Below, piece by piece: positions 43,160 through 49,962 of a stretch of 56,379 bases of DNA. Origin of the DNA: Cytophagaceae bacterium (lineage in GTDB: Bacteria; Bacteroidota; Bacteroidia; Cytophagales; Spirosomataceae); contig JAIYBU010000189.1 of assembly GCA_027488335.1 (NCBI GenBank), forward strand, positions 1 through 56,379. Reading direction: 5' to 3'. The position numbers and the translations under genes are program-made. The notes beneath the pieces are model-generated. The model worked only from the letters and a program-made list of their open reading frames with translations, was not told the origin of the DNA and searched no databases. Each line of letters begins with the position of its first letter. Within the stretch, counting starts at the first letter, position 1.

Positions 43160-45592
43160 TTACTTTCTAATTATCGCTCCTAATTCTTTTTCGTAGGCCG
43201 CAATCAGGCGTTGCATTGTTTTATCAATTACATCATCGGTTAAGGTCTTTTCTTTGTCAATGAGTGTGAAGCTTACTGAGTATGATTTCTTACCCTCTCC
43301 CAATTTTTCTCCTGCATAAACATCAAAAGCGTTGATGCTTTGAAGTAAATTCTTTTCGGTTTTAGCTGCAATGGCCGCAACCTGCTCAAACTTCACTTCC
43401 GAATCAATCACCAATGAAAGGTCACGTCGTACCTCTGGAAACTTCGGAATCTCAACAAATGCGACTTTACTCGAATATTGTTTCAATAAATACTCCCAAT
43501 CGAAGTCAGCATAGAAAACTGCTTGTTTCACATCCGCCAATTTAGCCAACTGTGGTTTTACTAAACCTAAACTTACGACTGGCTTTTTGTTGATTAAATA
43601 AGTAAGGCCATATTGAAAAACCGAAAAATCGGCTTCTTGCGTATCGAACTTCACAACTTTCATTGCCTTCAAAATCTTTTGCACCACCAAAGCCAAATCA
43701 TGGAATGCCAAAGGCGTACTTGGGCTCGCCCATGATTCGGACTGACGATTTCCCGTCATCCATACGCCCAAGTGCTTATTTTCCTTGTATTTATCGTCTT
43801 TCTTAAAATAGCTACGACCAAACTCAAACAATTTCAAATCTTTCTGACGACGATTGATATTATAGGCCACCGATTCCATACCTGTTAATAAAAGACTCGA
43901 ACGCATGACCGAAAGTTCTTCACTTAGTGGATTCAAAAGTACCACAGTCTCGCCTTTTGCAGTTGCTTCAAGTGCTTGATTATAAGCAGGTCGAGTAATT
44001 GAAAGTGTCTGAATTTCGTTGAAACCATTCGCTGCCAGTAGCTCAATAATACGGAACTGCAATTTATCGGCATCTTTCTCGGCAAACGATGATAAGAAAT
44101 CAGTCTGGAGGGTTTCTGAAAGTTCGATATTATCAAAACCATAGATTCTCAAAATTTCTTCAATCACATCAGCTTCACGGGTTACATCCACTCTGTAAGG
44201 TGGAACGCTTACTTGCATTTCGCTGCCGTTGTCGCTCAAAATTTCAATATCAAGGCTTTTCAGAATCTTATGAATCAAGCGGTCGTCTAAGTTTTTACCA
44301 ATTAGGCGATTGATATTTTTGTGCTTAACCGTAATTTCAAAATTACCAATCAGATTCGGATACACATCCGTTGGCTCGCCAATTATTTCACCACCCGCCA
44401 ATTCTTGAATCAAAACGGCTGCCAAGCGAATCGCAAACGGTGGCATATTTGGGTCAGTGCCACGCTCATAGCGGAACGAAGCATCGGTTTTTAGGCCATG
44501 AAACGTCGCAGTTCGACGTACCCAAACTGGGTTAAAATAAGCAACTTCTAAAAATACATTTTGCGTAGTTGATTTAATACCAGACTTTTGTCCACCAAAA
44601 ACCCCCGCTATCGCCATTGGTTCCTCAGCATTGCAAACCATCAAATCATTACCCGAAAGTGTGCGTTCCGTTCCATCAAGCGTAGTGAATTTTGTGCCTT
44701 TTTCTGGCACACGCACCACAATTTTATGCCCTTTTACTTCGTCGGCATCAAAAGCGTGCATCGGTTGGCCAAGTGTATGACAAATATAATTCGTGATATC
44801 AACTATATTGCTAATTGGGTTCAGACCGATAGCCAATAAAGCATTTTTTAACCATTCTGGCGACTCCTTTACCGCAATTCCACGGATTTCTAAACCACAA
44901 AAACGTGGACAAGCTTCCGTATTTTCTAAAATTATTTGAAAATCAGACTTTTTGGCAACAGGCTTAAAGTTTTCGATGGATGGCATGTTGATTTCACGAC
45001 CTAAAACCGCTCTGAGGTCACGAGCAACGCCCAAATGCGAGGCCGCATCAGCACGATTTGGTGTAAGACCAATTTCAATTTGATAATCAGCCTCAAACGA
45101 TTTTCCAATTGATTTGAAATATTCCATCGCTGGTGTGCCATTTGGCAGGGCTGTATCTAAAACCAAAATTCCATCGTGCGAATGTCCCGTTCCGATTTCG
45201 TCTTCGGCACAAATCATTCCTTCTGACGGATGCCCATAAACTTTACGTTTTTCGATGACAAACGATTTTCCGTCTTCAAAATAAATAGTAGTTCCGAGCG
45301 TAGCAATGATTACTTTTTGCCCTGCTCTTACATTGGCAGCTCCACAAACAATCGTCGAAGGTGTTTCAGCACCTATACTTACAGTTGTTAAACTTAACTG
45401 CTTTTCTTTCACCATAAAAGTCTCACAAGTAAGCACCTCGCCCACTACAAAACCTTTCAAGCCACCTTTAATCGACTCTATTTCTTCAATACCTTCTACT
45501 TCTAAGCCAGTAGCGGTCAATAATTTACCAATTTCTTCGACCGATTCTTGAATATCAATCAGGCTCTTTAACCAATTGTACGAAATTTTCAT
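43160..45592 (-). CDS. pheT: Phenylalanyl-tRNA synthetase beta subunit
   Basis: 810 aa, complete. It begins MKISYNWLKSLIDI and has the tRNA-binding domain (KVYGHPSEGMICAEDEIG), the B3/B4 editing domain (FRYERGTDPN in the catalytic-like part) and a C-terminal anticodon-binding domain (FPEVRRDLSLVID). Works with PheS, which is not in this window. Confidence 0.97.
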   Translation of the reverse strand: MKISYNWLKSLIDIQESVEEIGKLLTATGLEVEGIEEIESIKGGLKGFVVGEVLTCETFMVKEKQLSLTTVSIGAETPSTIVCGAANVRAGQKVIIATLGTTIYFEDGKSFVIEKRKVYGHPSEGMICAEDEIGTGHSHDGILVLDTALPNGTPAMEYFKSIGKSFEADYQIEIGLTPNRADAASHLGVARDLRAVLGREINMPSIENFKPVAKKSDFQIILENTEACPRFCGLEIRGIAVKESPEWLKNALLAIGLNPISNIVDITNYICHTLGQPMHAFDADEVKGHKIVVRVPEKGTKFTTLDGTERTLSGNDLMVCNAEEPMAIAGVFGGQKSGIKSTTQNVFLEVAYFNPVWVRRTATFHGLKTDASFRYERGTDPNMPPFAIRLAAVLIQELAGGEIIGEPTDVYPNLIGNFEITVKHKNINRLIGKNLDDRLIHKILKSLDIEILSDNGSEMQVSVPPYRVDVTREADVIEEILRIYGFDNIELSETLQTDFLSSFAEKDADKLQFRIIELLAANGFNEIQTLSITRPAYNQALEATAKGETVVLLNPLSEELSVMRSSLLLTGMESVAYNINRRQKDLKLFEFGRSYFKKDDKYKENKHLGVWMTGNRQSESWASPSTPLAFHDLALVVQKILKAMKVVKFDTQEADFSVFQYGLTYLINKKPVVSLGLVKPQLAKLADVKQAVFYADFDWEYLLKQYSSKVAFVEIPKFPEVRRDLSLVIDSEVKFEQVAAIAAKTEKNLLQSINAFDVYAGEKLGEGKKSYSVSFTLIDKEKTLTDDVIDKTMQRLIAAYEKELGAIIRK

Positions 45593-45920
45593 TTATGCTC
45601 TATTTGCTATCTGATATTTTGTACAAAGGTAATATTTTTTGATGGTTAACAAAAGGAAGGCTTTCTTCAAAGGCACGCCTTCCTTAGGTTTCGCTCATAT
45701 ATCCGTTACGCAAGATTCTCTTTTAGGGCGAGCTTGGCACTGAGTTTGACTCCTAAGAAACACTAAAATTAAACTTGACAAGTTGCGATTTAAAAACTAC
45801 CAAATAGACAGATGTATCCGCTGGGTAAGATTATATACAAAAAGAATCGATTGGCATAGGTTTGGCAGAATAATATCTAAGTAATGTACAAGTTTGTTTT
45901 CCTAATAACCATATAATCCC
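45593..45920. other. Intergenic region between pheT and the WG-repeat gene
   Basis: About 330 bp. It holds the pheT promoter and a 9-bp-arm inverted repeat (45653-45661 with 45677-45685) that overlaps the -33 side of that promoter. No ORF or RNA gene recognised; no clear promoter for the WG-repeat gene. Confidence 0.5.
45624..45652 (-). promoter_or_regulatory. Promoter of pheT
   Basis: On the minus strand TTG at 45652-45650, 18-nt spacer, TACCTTTG at 45631-45624. About 30 nt before the ATG. Confidence 0.65.
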
Positions 45921-47090
45921 ATGAGTAATTTTCTTAACAACAACTTACAAAGAAGCCTATTTTGTGGGTTGGCTTTATTTTCAAGTACTATTTTTGCCCA
46001 AGAAGCAAAAATGAAATTTGCATCAGCCACACAAATAAGCGATTTTCAATCGGGTATTGCTCGTATTAAAACAAAAGATAAAATTGGTTTCGTTGACAAA
46101 AAAGGAAAAGCGATTGTAGCAGCCATGTACGAAAATGCCTACGACATGAGCGAAGGCATGGCAGCCGTAGAAAAAAATGGTAAATGGGGTTTTGTTGACA
46201 AATCTGGTAAGGAAAAAATTGCTTTTGTTTATGACGAAGCACTTAATTTTTCACAGTCGATGGCAGCCGTTAGATTGGCAGACAAATGGGGATTCATTAA
46301 TAAAAAAGGTAAATTAAAAATTACTCCTCAGTACGAAAACGTATTAAGTTTCAGCGAAGGTTTAGCCTTTGTGAAACAATACGGAAAATGGGGCGTGATT
46401 GATGAAAAGAACAAATATGTGGCACATCCACAATTCGACAAGGCCGAAAGTTTTTCGGAAGGAATGGCCTGCGTAGCGATTGAAAACAAATATGGTTTCA
46501 TTGACAAAAAGGGTATTCAGATTATTCCTTTGAGGTATAAATCGGCTAAAAGCTTTGCAGAAGGCCGTGCAGCAGTAAAAACTGACAATAAAAAATGGGG
46601 TTTTATTGATAAAAACGATGCTCTATTTGTGGTAGATACGTTTGATGAAGTTGATAGCTTCCCAGAGGGCTTGGCGGTTGTACGCAGCAAACGCAAATGG
46701 GGAGTGATTGATAAAGCAGGCAACGAAGTTGTTCCAGTGATTTATGATTTCATCGAAGGTTCTTCAGAGGGTTTGATGGTGGTAAGTGTAAAAGGTAAAT
46801 ACGGCGTAATCGACAAAACTGGCAAAGAAGTAACACCTGTAAAATATGACAATGTTTGGGGTTTCTCGGAAGGTGTAGCAAGAGTAGCGATTGCTGGGAA
46901 ATACGGATTTATTAATAAATCGGGGGAAGAAATAATTCCGATGATTTATGATGAAGCATACAATTTTTCGGAAGGAATGGCTCGTGTGAGTATCTTCGGA
47001 AGAAGTGGTTTTGTTAACAAAAAAGGTAAAGAAACGTTTGTCGAAACTAAACCGTATAGCAAAGGAGAATTAACGAAATTGGACAAATAA
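45921..47090 (+). CDS. Exported WG-repeat protein
   Basis: 389 aa with a signal peptide ending STIFAQ. About a dozen WG beta repeats follow, recognised by KWGFVDKSGKE, KWGVIDEKNK and KYGFIDKKG, alternating with SEGMA or SEGLA. WG-repeat proteins are common in Bacteroidota and probably form a beta-solenoid-like binding surface. Function unknown. Confidence 0.92.
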   Translation: MSNFLNNNLQRSLFCGLALFSSTIFAQEAKMKFASATQISDFQSGIARIKTKDKIGFVDKKGKAIVAAMYENAYDMSEGMAAVEKNGKWGFVDKSGKEKIAFVYDEALNFSQSMAAVRLADKWGFINKKGKLKITPQYENVLSFSEGLAFVKQYGKWGVIDEKNKYVAHPQFDKAESFSEGMACVAIENKYGFIDKKGIQIIPLRYKSAKSFAEGRAAVKTDNKKWGFIDKNDALFVVDTFDEVDSFPEGLAVVRSKRKWGVIDKAGNEVVPVIYDFIEGSSEGLMVVSVKGKYGVIDKTGKEVTPVKYDNVWGFSEGVARVAIAGKYGFINKSGEEIIPMIYDEAYNFSEGMARVSIFGRSGFVNKKGKETFVETKPYSKGELTKLDK

Positions 47091-47141
47091 CTTGAGTTTA
47101 TCAAACGATATTTGAGTAAATTAATGAACTGAGTATGAAGG

Positions 47142-47171
47142 CGGAGCATCGGAAGGTGCTTCGTTTTTTTT
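47142..47171 (+). terminator. Terminator of the WG-repeat gene
   Basis: 9-bp stem with two G-T pairs (47142-47150 with 47155-47163), loop GGAA, followed by eight Ts. Confidence 0.75.
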
Positions 47172-47324
47172 ATCCTTCATTAATAAAATTTTGAGTGGAA
47201 AATGAGAACTTTTTAAAGGTATATTTTTACATAAAACGAACACCATTTTTTGTAATAAATTTGCTAAAAAAATGGGCATAAAATGAGTCCTATATTCTGA
47301 AATCATTTATCCTTCCAAAATATT

Positions 47325-47435
47325 TCAAATACTTAACAACGACAATTTTATTTCGTTAACATCTTCTTCATTTAACCTATACAAATCAGCTTTCCAAGAG
47401 TAAAAGACATCTTTCTTATAAAAACCACCATTCAT
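47325..47435 (-). CDS. Possible small protein or gene remnant, 36 aa
   Basis: ATG at 47435, TGA at 47327-47325. It starts MNGGFYKKDVFYSWKADL and continues with acidic residues (NEEDVNEIK). The composition is protein-like, but no promoter, homologue or partner is seen. It may be the tail of a decayed gene. Confidence 0.3.
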   Translation of the reverse strand: MNGGFYKKDVFYSWKADLYRLNEEDVNEIKLSLLSI

Positions 47436-47488
47436 AAGTAATTGACTATAAGTGCATTAAAAAAAAATAAAAATAACTGGGAAATATC

Positions 47489-47521
47489 TTGGAATATATA
47501 AAATCTTTTCACGTACCTTTG
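47489..47521 (+). promoter_or_regulatory. Promoter of a short transcript upstream of the rtcB locus
   Basis: TTG at 47489-47491, 22-nt spacer, TACCTTTG at 47514-47521. Transcription would start near 47528, about 18 nt before a 30-codon ORF. Confidence 0.65.
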
Positions 47522-47545
47522 TAACACAAAAACAAACAGAAAAAA

Positions 47546-47638
47546 ATGCAAAATTATTTAAAAAATACATCTTTCAGTTGCGGAGCAAAAAGCCCGTTTG
47601 GAAGAATTTTGCATACATGGCACAGGTATAATTTGTAG
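47546..47638 (+). CDS. Possible leader peptide or small protein, 30 aa
   Basis: ATG at 47546, TAG at 47636-47638. It begins MQNYLKNTSFSCGAKSPFGR and ends LHTWHRYNL. A good promoter lies just upstream and a terminator (47665-47693) just downstream, as in a leader-peptide unit or a monocistronic small-protein gene. Bases 47546-47555 and 47605-47614 are complementary over 10 bp, so the mRNA folds on itself. Not recognised. Confidence 0.45.
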   Translation: MQNYLKNTSFSCGAKSPFGRILHTWHRYNL

Positions 47639-47664
47639 TTAAACACTACACCAAAATTTATCTG

Positions 47665-47693
47665 AGCCTGACCCCAAAAAGTCGGGCTTTTTT
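47665..47693 (+). terminator. Intrinsic terminator after the 30-aa ORF
   Basis: 8-bp stem with one G-T pair (AGCCTGAC with GTCGGGCT, 47665-47672 and 47681-47688), loop CCCAAAAA, then Ts. Confidence 0.8.
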
Positions 47694-47750
47694 ATTGCCA
47701 AAAACTTAAAATAATTTTTATTTTTTAAAACGAAAAAACAAGCTAACAAA

Positions 47751-47915
47751 ATGCTAATGCTCAGAAACATACACCCAAAACCCGTAGGATTGCAAAGTCT
47801 GATTGTCTGTGCGTGGGGAGAAGTATGTTCGATTGGCAGTTATCGCTCGAATACAGATGCACAAGCAGATTTTGACAAAGCAATACGACTGAGGTACGAG
47901 TGTTTATGCCCATAG
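47751..47915 (+). CDS. Possible small protein, 54 aa
   Basis: ATG at 47751, TAG at 47913-47915. The sequence includes MLMLRNIHPKPVGLQSLIV, VCSIGSYRSNTDAQADFDKA and a final YECLCP with two of its four Cys. Composition looks coding. A strong terminator follows 28 bp later. No clear promoter of its own; it may be read through from the upstream unit. Not recognised. Confidence 0.45.
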   Translation: MLMLRNIHPKPVGLQSLIVCAWGEVCSIGSYRSNTDAQADFDKAIRLRYECLCP

Positions 47916-47942
47916 GTATGTTCTGGATTTGAACACCCGCAT

Positions 47943-47980
47943 AAAGCCCGACCTCAACCAAAACGAGGTCGGGCTTTTTT
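47943..47980 (+). terminator. Strong intrinsic terminator after the 54-aa ORF
   Basis: 13-bp perfect stem (47943-47955 with 47965-47977), 9-nt loop, then Ts. The core GCCCGAC/GTCGGGC resembles the terminator at 47665-47693. Confidence 0.88.
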
Positions 47981-48105
47981 GTGACCAGACTGATTTTCAA
48001 CTCATTAAAATCAGAAATTTATGGACATTTTAGAAGATACGCTCCACTGCTCTTCGCAATCAATTGATTATTAACAAATTAAAAAAATATTAAAAAATAT
48101 TTTAA

Positions 48106-48151
48106 CTACGCAAATAGGCTGCGTATTGAGTTCTGAACTTTGTATCATCAA
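48106..48151 (+). promoter_or_regulatory. Operator and promoter of the tRNA-like RNA/slipin/rtcB unit (copy 2 of a shared element)
   Basis: CTACGCAAATAGGCTGCGTA at 48106-48125, 11 nt, ACTTTGTATCATCAA at 48137-48151. It matches the element upstream of the RNA ligase (10420-10465) at 19 of 20 and 14 of 15 positions, with the same spacing. The TACGCA-N7-TGCGTA inverted repeat sits where a -33 box should be and no TTG is placed there, which fits an activator-dependent promoter. Transcription would begin near 48150, about 30 nt before the first tRNA-like element. Confidence 0.82.
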
Positions 48152-48180
48152 TCTGAAAGTAAGGTTAAAAATAGTAAAAA

Positions 48181-48254
48181 CTGGGTGTTATGCAGAGGCT
48201 ATACAACGGTGTTTTGGAAACATCGGTTCGCAAGTTCGAATCTTGCTACCCAGA
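48181..48254 (+). ncRNA. tRNA-Pro-like RNA element (anticodon TGG)
   Basis: 74 nt foldable as a cloverleaf: acceptor CTGGGTG with TACCCAG (one G-T), an odd D-arm TATG-CAGAGGC-TATA with a single linking T, anticodon stem GGTGT/ACATC with loop TTTGGAA (anticodon TGG), and T-arm GCAAG-TTCGAAT-CTTGC at 48230-48246; discriminator A. The D-arm departs from normal tRNA-Pro (no GCGC stem), so it is probably a tRNA mimic or tRNA-derived RNA rather than a working tRNA. Confidence 0.6.
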
Positions 48255-48391
48255 CGATGGAAGTTTTTTCTCTCGAACCTGATGAGGGTTTCTGTATGGC
48301 CCCATAGTGTTGGAGTAATTACTACCAATATGCTGTCGTTGAAAGCGACTTCTATCACCAGATACCTACAGGTCAAGGGTTCAAATCCCTT
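48255..48391 (+). ncRNA. Structured linker and second T-arm of the tRNA-like array
   Basis: After the first tRNA-like element comes a linker (48255-48332) with hairpin TATGG-CC-CCATA and TTGGAGT-AATT-ACTACCAA. It is followed by an anticodon-like hairpin GTCG-TTGAAAG-CGAC at 48335-48349 (loop with GAA, as in tRNA-Phe), AGATACC and a canonical T-arm AAGGG-TTCAAAT-CCCTT at 48375-48391. No matching acceptor 5' strand is evident, so this is a partial or unusual tRNA-like fold. Confidence 0.5.
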
Positions 48392-48401
48392 CTTTGATTA
48401 G

Positions 48402-48468
48402 GTTCAGAGTAGCTCAGTTTGGTAGAGCAGTAGATTCTCGATTAGTGGGTTCGATTCCCACACTTCCC
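48402..48468 (+). ncRNA. Third tRNA-like element with canonical D-arm and T-arm but a short middle
   Basis: TAGCTCAGTTTGGTAGAGCA gives a textbook D-arm (GCTC 48412-48415, GAGC 48425-48428) and GTGGG-TTCGATT-CCCAC (48445-48461) a textbook T-arm. Only 15-16 nt separate them, too few for a full anticodon arm and variable loop (normally about 22), and no good acceptor partner flanks it. It looks tRNA-derived but not translatable. Confidence 0.55.
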
Positions 48469-48610
48469 CGCACGGAAGCTCTTTGGATGAAGGAAGGGTT
48501 TTATCATGCCCCAATATGATAGCGTCAGTCTGGGCAAGTTTGGGTGAAGTAATTCGTAAGAATATGGTTCACAATTCAAACAAAGCTCGTAAAACAGTAG
48601 ATACCGATTT
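48469..48610 (+). ncRNA. Second copy of the structured linker after the third tRNA-like element
   Basis: 48469-48566 resembles the linker at 48255-48332 in ordered landmarks: GGAAG-TTT near its start, AGGGTTT, ATGCCCCAATA within hairpin TATCAT-ATGATA, AGTAATT and AATATG, then AGATACC further on (48599-48605). The order is the same in both copies, so a tRNA-like plus linker block was duplicated. Confidence 0.5.
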
Positions 48611-48660
48611 AGAACGGATATTTTGCTTTTTTATATTTCTGCAAACTAAAACAATATAAC

Positions 48661-48681
48661 TAACTCGCAATAAGCGAGTTA
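48661..48681 (+). promoter_or_regulatory. Hairpin in the leader of the slipin operon
   Basis: TAACTCGC with GCGAGTTA (48661-48668 and 48674-48681), loop AATAA. No T run follows, so it is more likely an RNA-processing or stability element than a terminator, between the tRNA-like RNAs and the coding part. Confidence 0.5.
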
Positions 48682-48684
48682 CGA

Positions 48685-48801
48685 ATGTTGAAAAAGTTCA
48701 AAGATATATTCAAAACCAAATATTCAATCATCTCTCAAGCCGCTTTCCGCTTAGCAGAATCAGATTTTCTCGGGCTGACTTTTAGTTCTAAACACAATTA
48801 A
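48685..48801 (+). CDS. Small protein upstream of slipin, 38 aa
   Basis: ATG at 48685, TAA at 48799-48801, 13 nt before the slipin start. It begins MLKKFKDIFKTKYSIIS and ends FLGLTFSSKHN, with a basic amphipathic N terminus. The tight spacing suggests co-translation with slipin. Not recognised. Confidence 0.45.
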   Translation: MLKKFKDIFKTKYSIISQAAFRLAESDFLGLTFSSKHN

Positions 48802-48814
48802 ACTTTATAAAACA

Positions 48815-49909
48815 ATGCAAAAAGTAAGAGTAAATACCAATCAAATTGGGTTGGTTTTGAAGAATGGGGCTTTCAAGCAAATGCTTTCAGAAGGTTCGTA
48901 CTGGTTCTGGCGAAACGAAGAGGCTTATATCTATGACAAAGGCACGCAGTTTATAGCACCCATCGAGCTAAATTTACTTTTGCAACATTCAGAAATCGCA
49001 GAGGCTTTGGAAGTTGTAGAAGTACAAGACAACGAAATCGTGATTCAATACGAAGATAATCGTTTTCGTATGGTCATGCCCGCTGGTCGATATGCCTTCT
49101 GGAAAGGTGTACTGAATTTTACTTACACCAAGGTCGATTTAAATAAAATAGACATCACCGAAAATATCAATAAACAGTTATTAACTGCTCGGTTACCGAT
49201 GTATATTCGTAGCTATGTGGTAGAATCTTACGAAAAAGGAGTCTTGATTGTCGATGGAAAATTTGAGAAAGTTTTAGACGGAGGAACGTATCATTGGTGG
49301 AAAAACGCCACCACCATTCATGTAGCAAAAGCTGATATGCGTCAGTTGCAATTGGAGGTATCGGGGCAAGAAATATTGACTAAAGATAAAGCCAATTTAC
49401 GGTTAAATTTCTTTGTTCAGTACCGAATCACTGATATTGTAAAGGCGTTATACGAAAACAAAGAGTACGAAAAACAACTCTATATCTTGTTGCAATTGGC
49501 CTTGCGTGAATACGTGGGAAGTTTCACTCTCGATGAGTTATTGGATAAAAAAGATGCCATCGGTGAATTTATCTTGAAAAATACCACAACAAAAGTATCA
49601 AATTTAGGCATCGAAGTAAAAAGCTGCGGTGTACGAGACATCATTTTGCCAGGCGAAATGAAGGACATCATGAATCAAGTTTTGATGGCTGAGAAAAAAG
49701 CTCAAGCCAACAATATCATGCGTCGTGAAGAAACAGCCTCGATGAGAAGCTTATTGAACACCGCAAAATTGATGGAAGAAAACGAAACTTTGTGGAAATT
49801 GAAAGAGATGGAATACGTTGAGAAAATTGCCGATAAAATTGGCTCAATCTCAGTAGCTGGAAACGGACAAATCATCGACCAATTGAAGCAGATTTTTGTA
49901 AAAGTTTAA
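48815..49909 (+). CDS. Slipin / SPFH (Band 7) protein of the RtcB locus
   Basis: 364 aa. It begins with two divergent small domains that share a G-Y-FW pattern (SEGSYWFWRNE and PAGRYAFWKG), then the SPFH domain (about 145-310: GGTYHWWKNATT, RLNFFVQYRITDIV, LGIEVKSCGVRDIILPGEM) and a helical tail with MAEKKAQANNIMRREETASM. No N-terminal membrane helix is present, so it is likely cytosolic. SPFH proteins next to RtcB are proposed scaffolds for RNA repair that bind tRNA-like RNAs; the tRNA-like elements just upstream fit this. Confidence 0.88.
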   Translation: MQKVRVNTNQIGLVLKNGAFKQMLSEGSYWFWRNEEAYIYDKGTQFIAPIELNLLLQHSEIAEALEVVEVQDNEIVIQYEDNRFRMVMPAGRYAFWKGVLNFTYTKVDLNKIDITENINKQLLTARLPMYIRSYVVESYEKGVLIVDGKFEKVLDGGTYHWWKNATTIHVAKADMRQLQLEVSGQEILTKDKANLRLNFFVQYRITDIVKALYENKEYEKQLYILLQLALREYVGSFTLDELLDKKDAIGEFILKNTTTKVSNLGIEVKSCGVRDIILPGEMKDIMNQVLMAEKKAQANNIMRREETASMRSLLNTAKLMEENETLWKLKEMEYVEKIADKIGSISVAGNGQIIDQLKQIFVKV

Positions 49910-49922
49910 CAAAAAACGCAGA

Positions 49923-49948
49923 GTAGAGACGTTGCATAACGTCTCTAC
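49923..49948. repeat. 26-bp palindromic repeat between slipin and rtcB
   Basis: Arms GTAGAGACGTT and complement, 4-nt centre GCAT. A shortened form of the 28-bp palindrome that splits the RNA ligase gene (9848-9875). Confidence 0.9.
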
Positions 49949-49962
49949 AATTAATCAAACAA

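Larger units (their letters stand above)
47091..47488. other. Intergenic region after the WG-repeat gene
   Basis: About 400 bp. It holds the terminator at 47142-47171 and a 36-aa minus-strand ORF at 47325-47435. No RNA gene recognised before the promoter at 47489. Confidence 0.5.

Noticed and set aside
45653..45685. Terminator on the minus strand upstream of pheT
   Set aside because: The 9-bp inverted repeat overlaps the pheT promoter and no transcript unit ends there; listed only as part of the intergenic region.
47761..48000. 79-aa minus-strand ORF
   Set aside because: It reads through the terminator at 47943-47980 and lies opposite a better 54-aa ORF; no promoter on that strand.
48181..48254. 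Functional tRNA-Pro gene
   Set aside because: The D-arm is not that of a normal tRNA-Pro and linking bases are missing; called tRNA-like instead.
48126..48401. 91-aa ORF across the tRNA-like array
   Set aside because: It runs through T-arms and hairpins, has no protein-like pattern and starts inside the promoter element.
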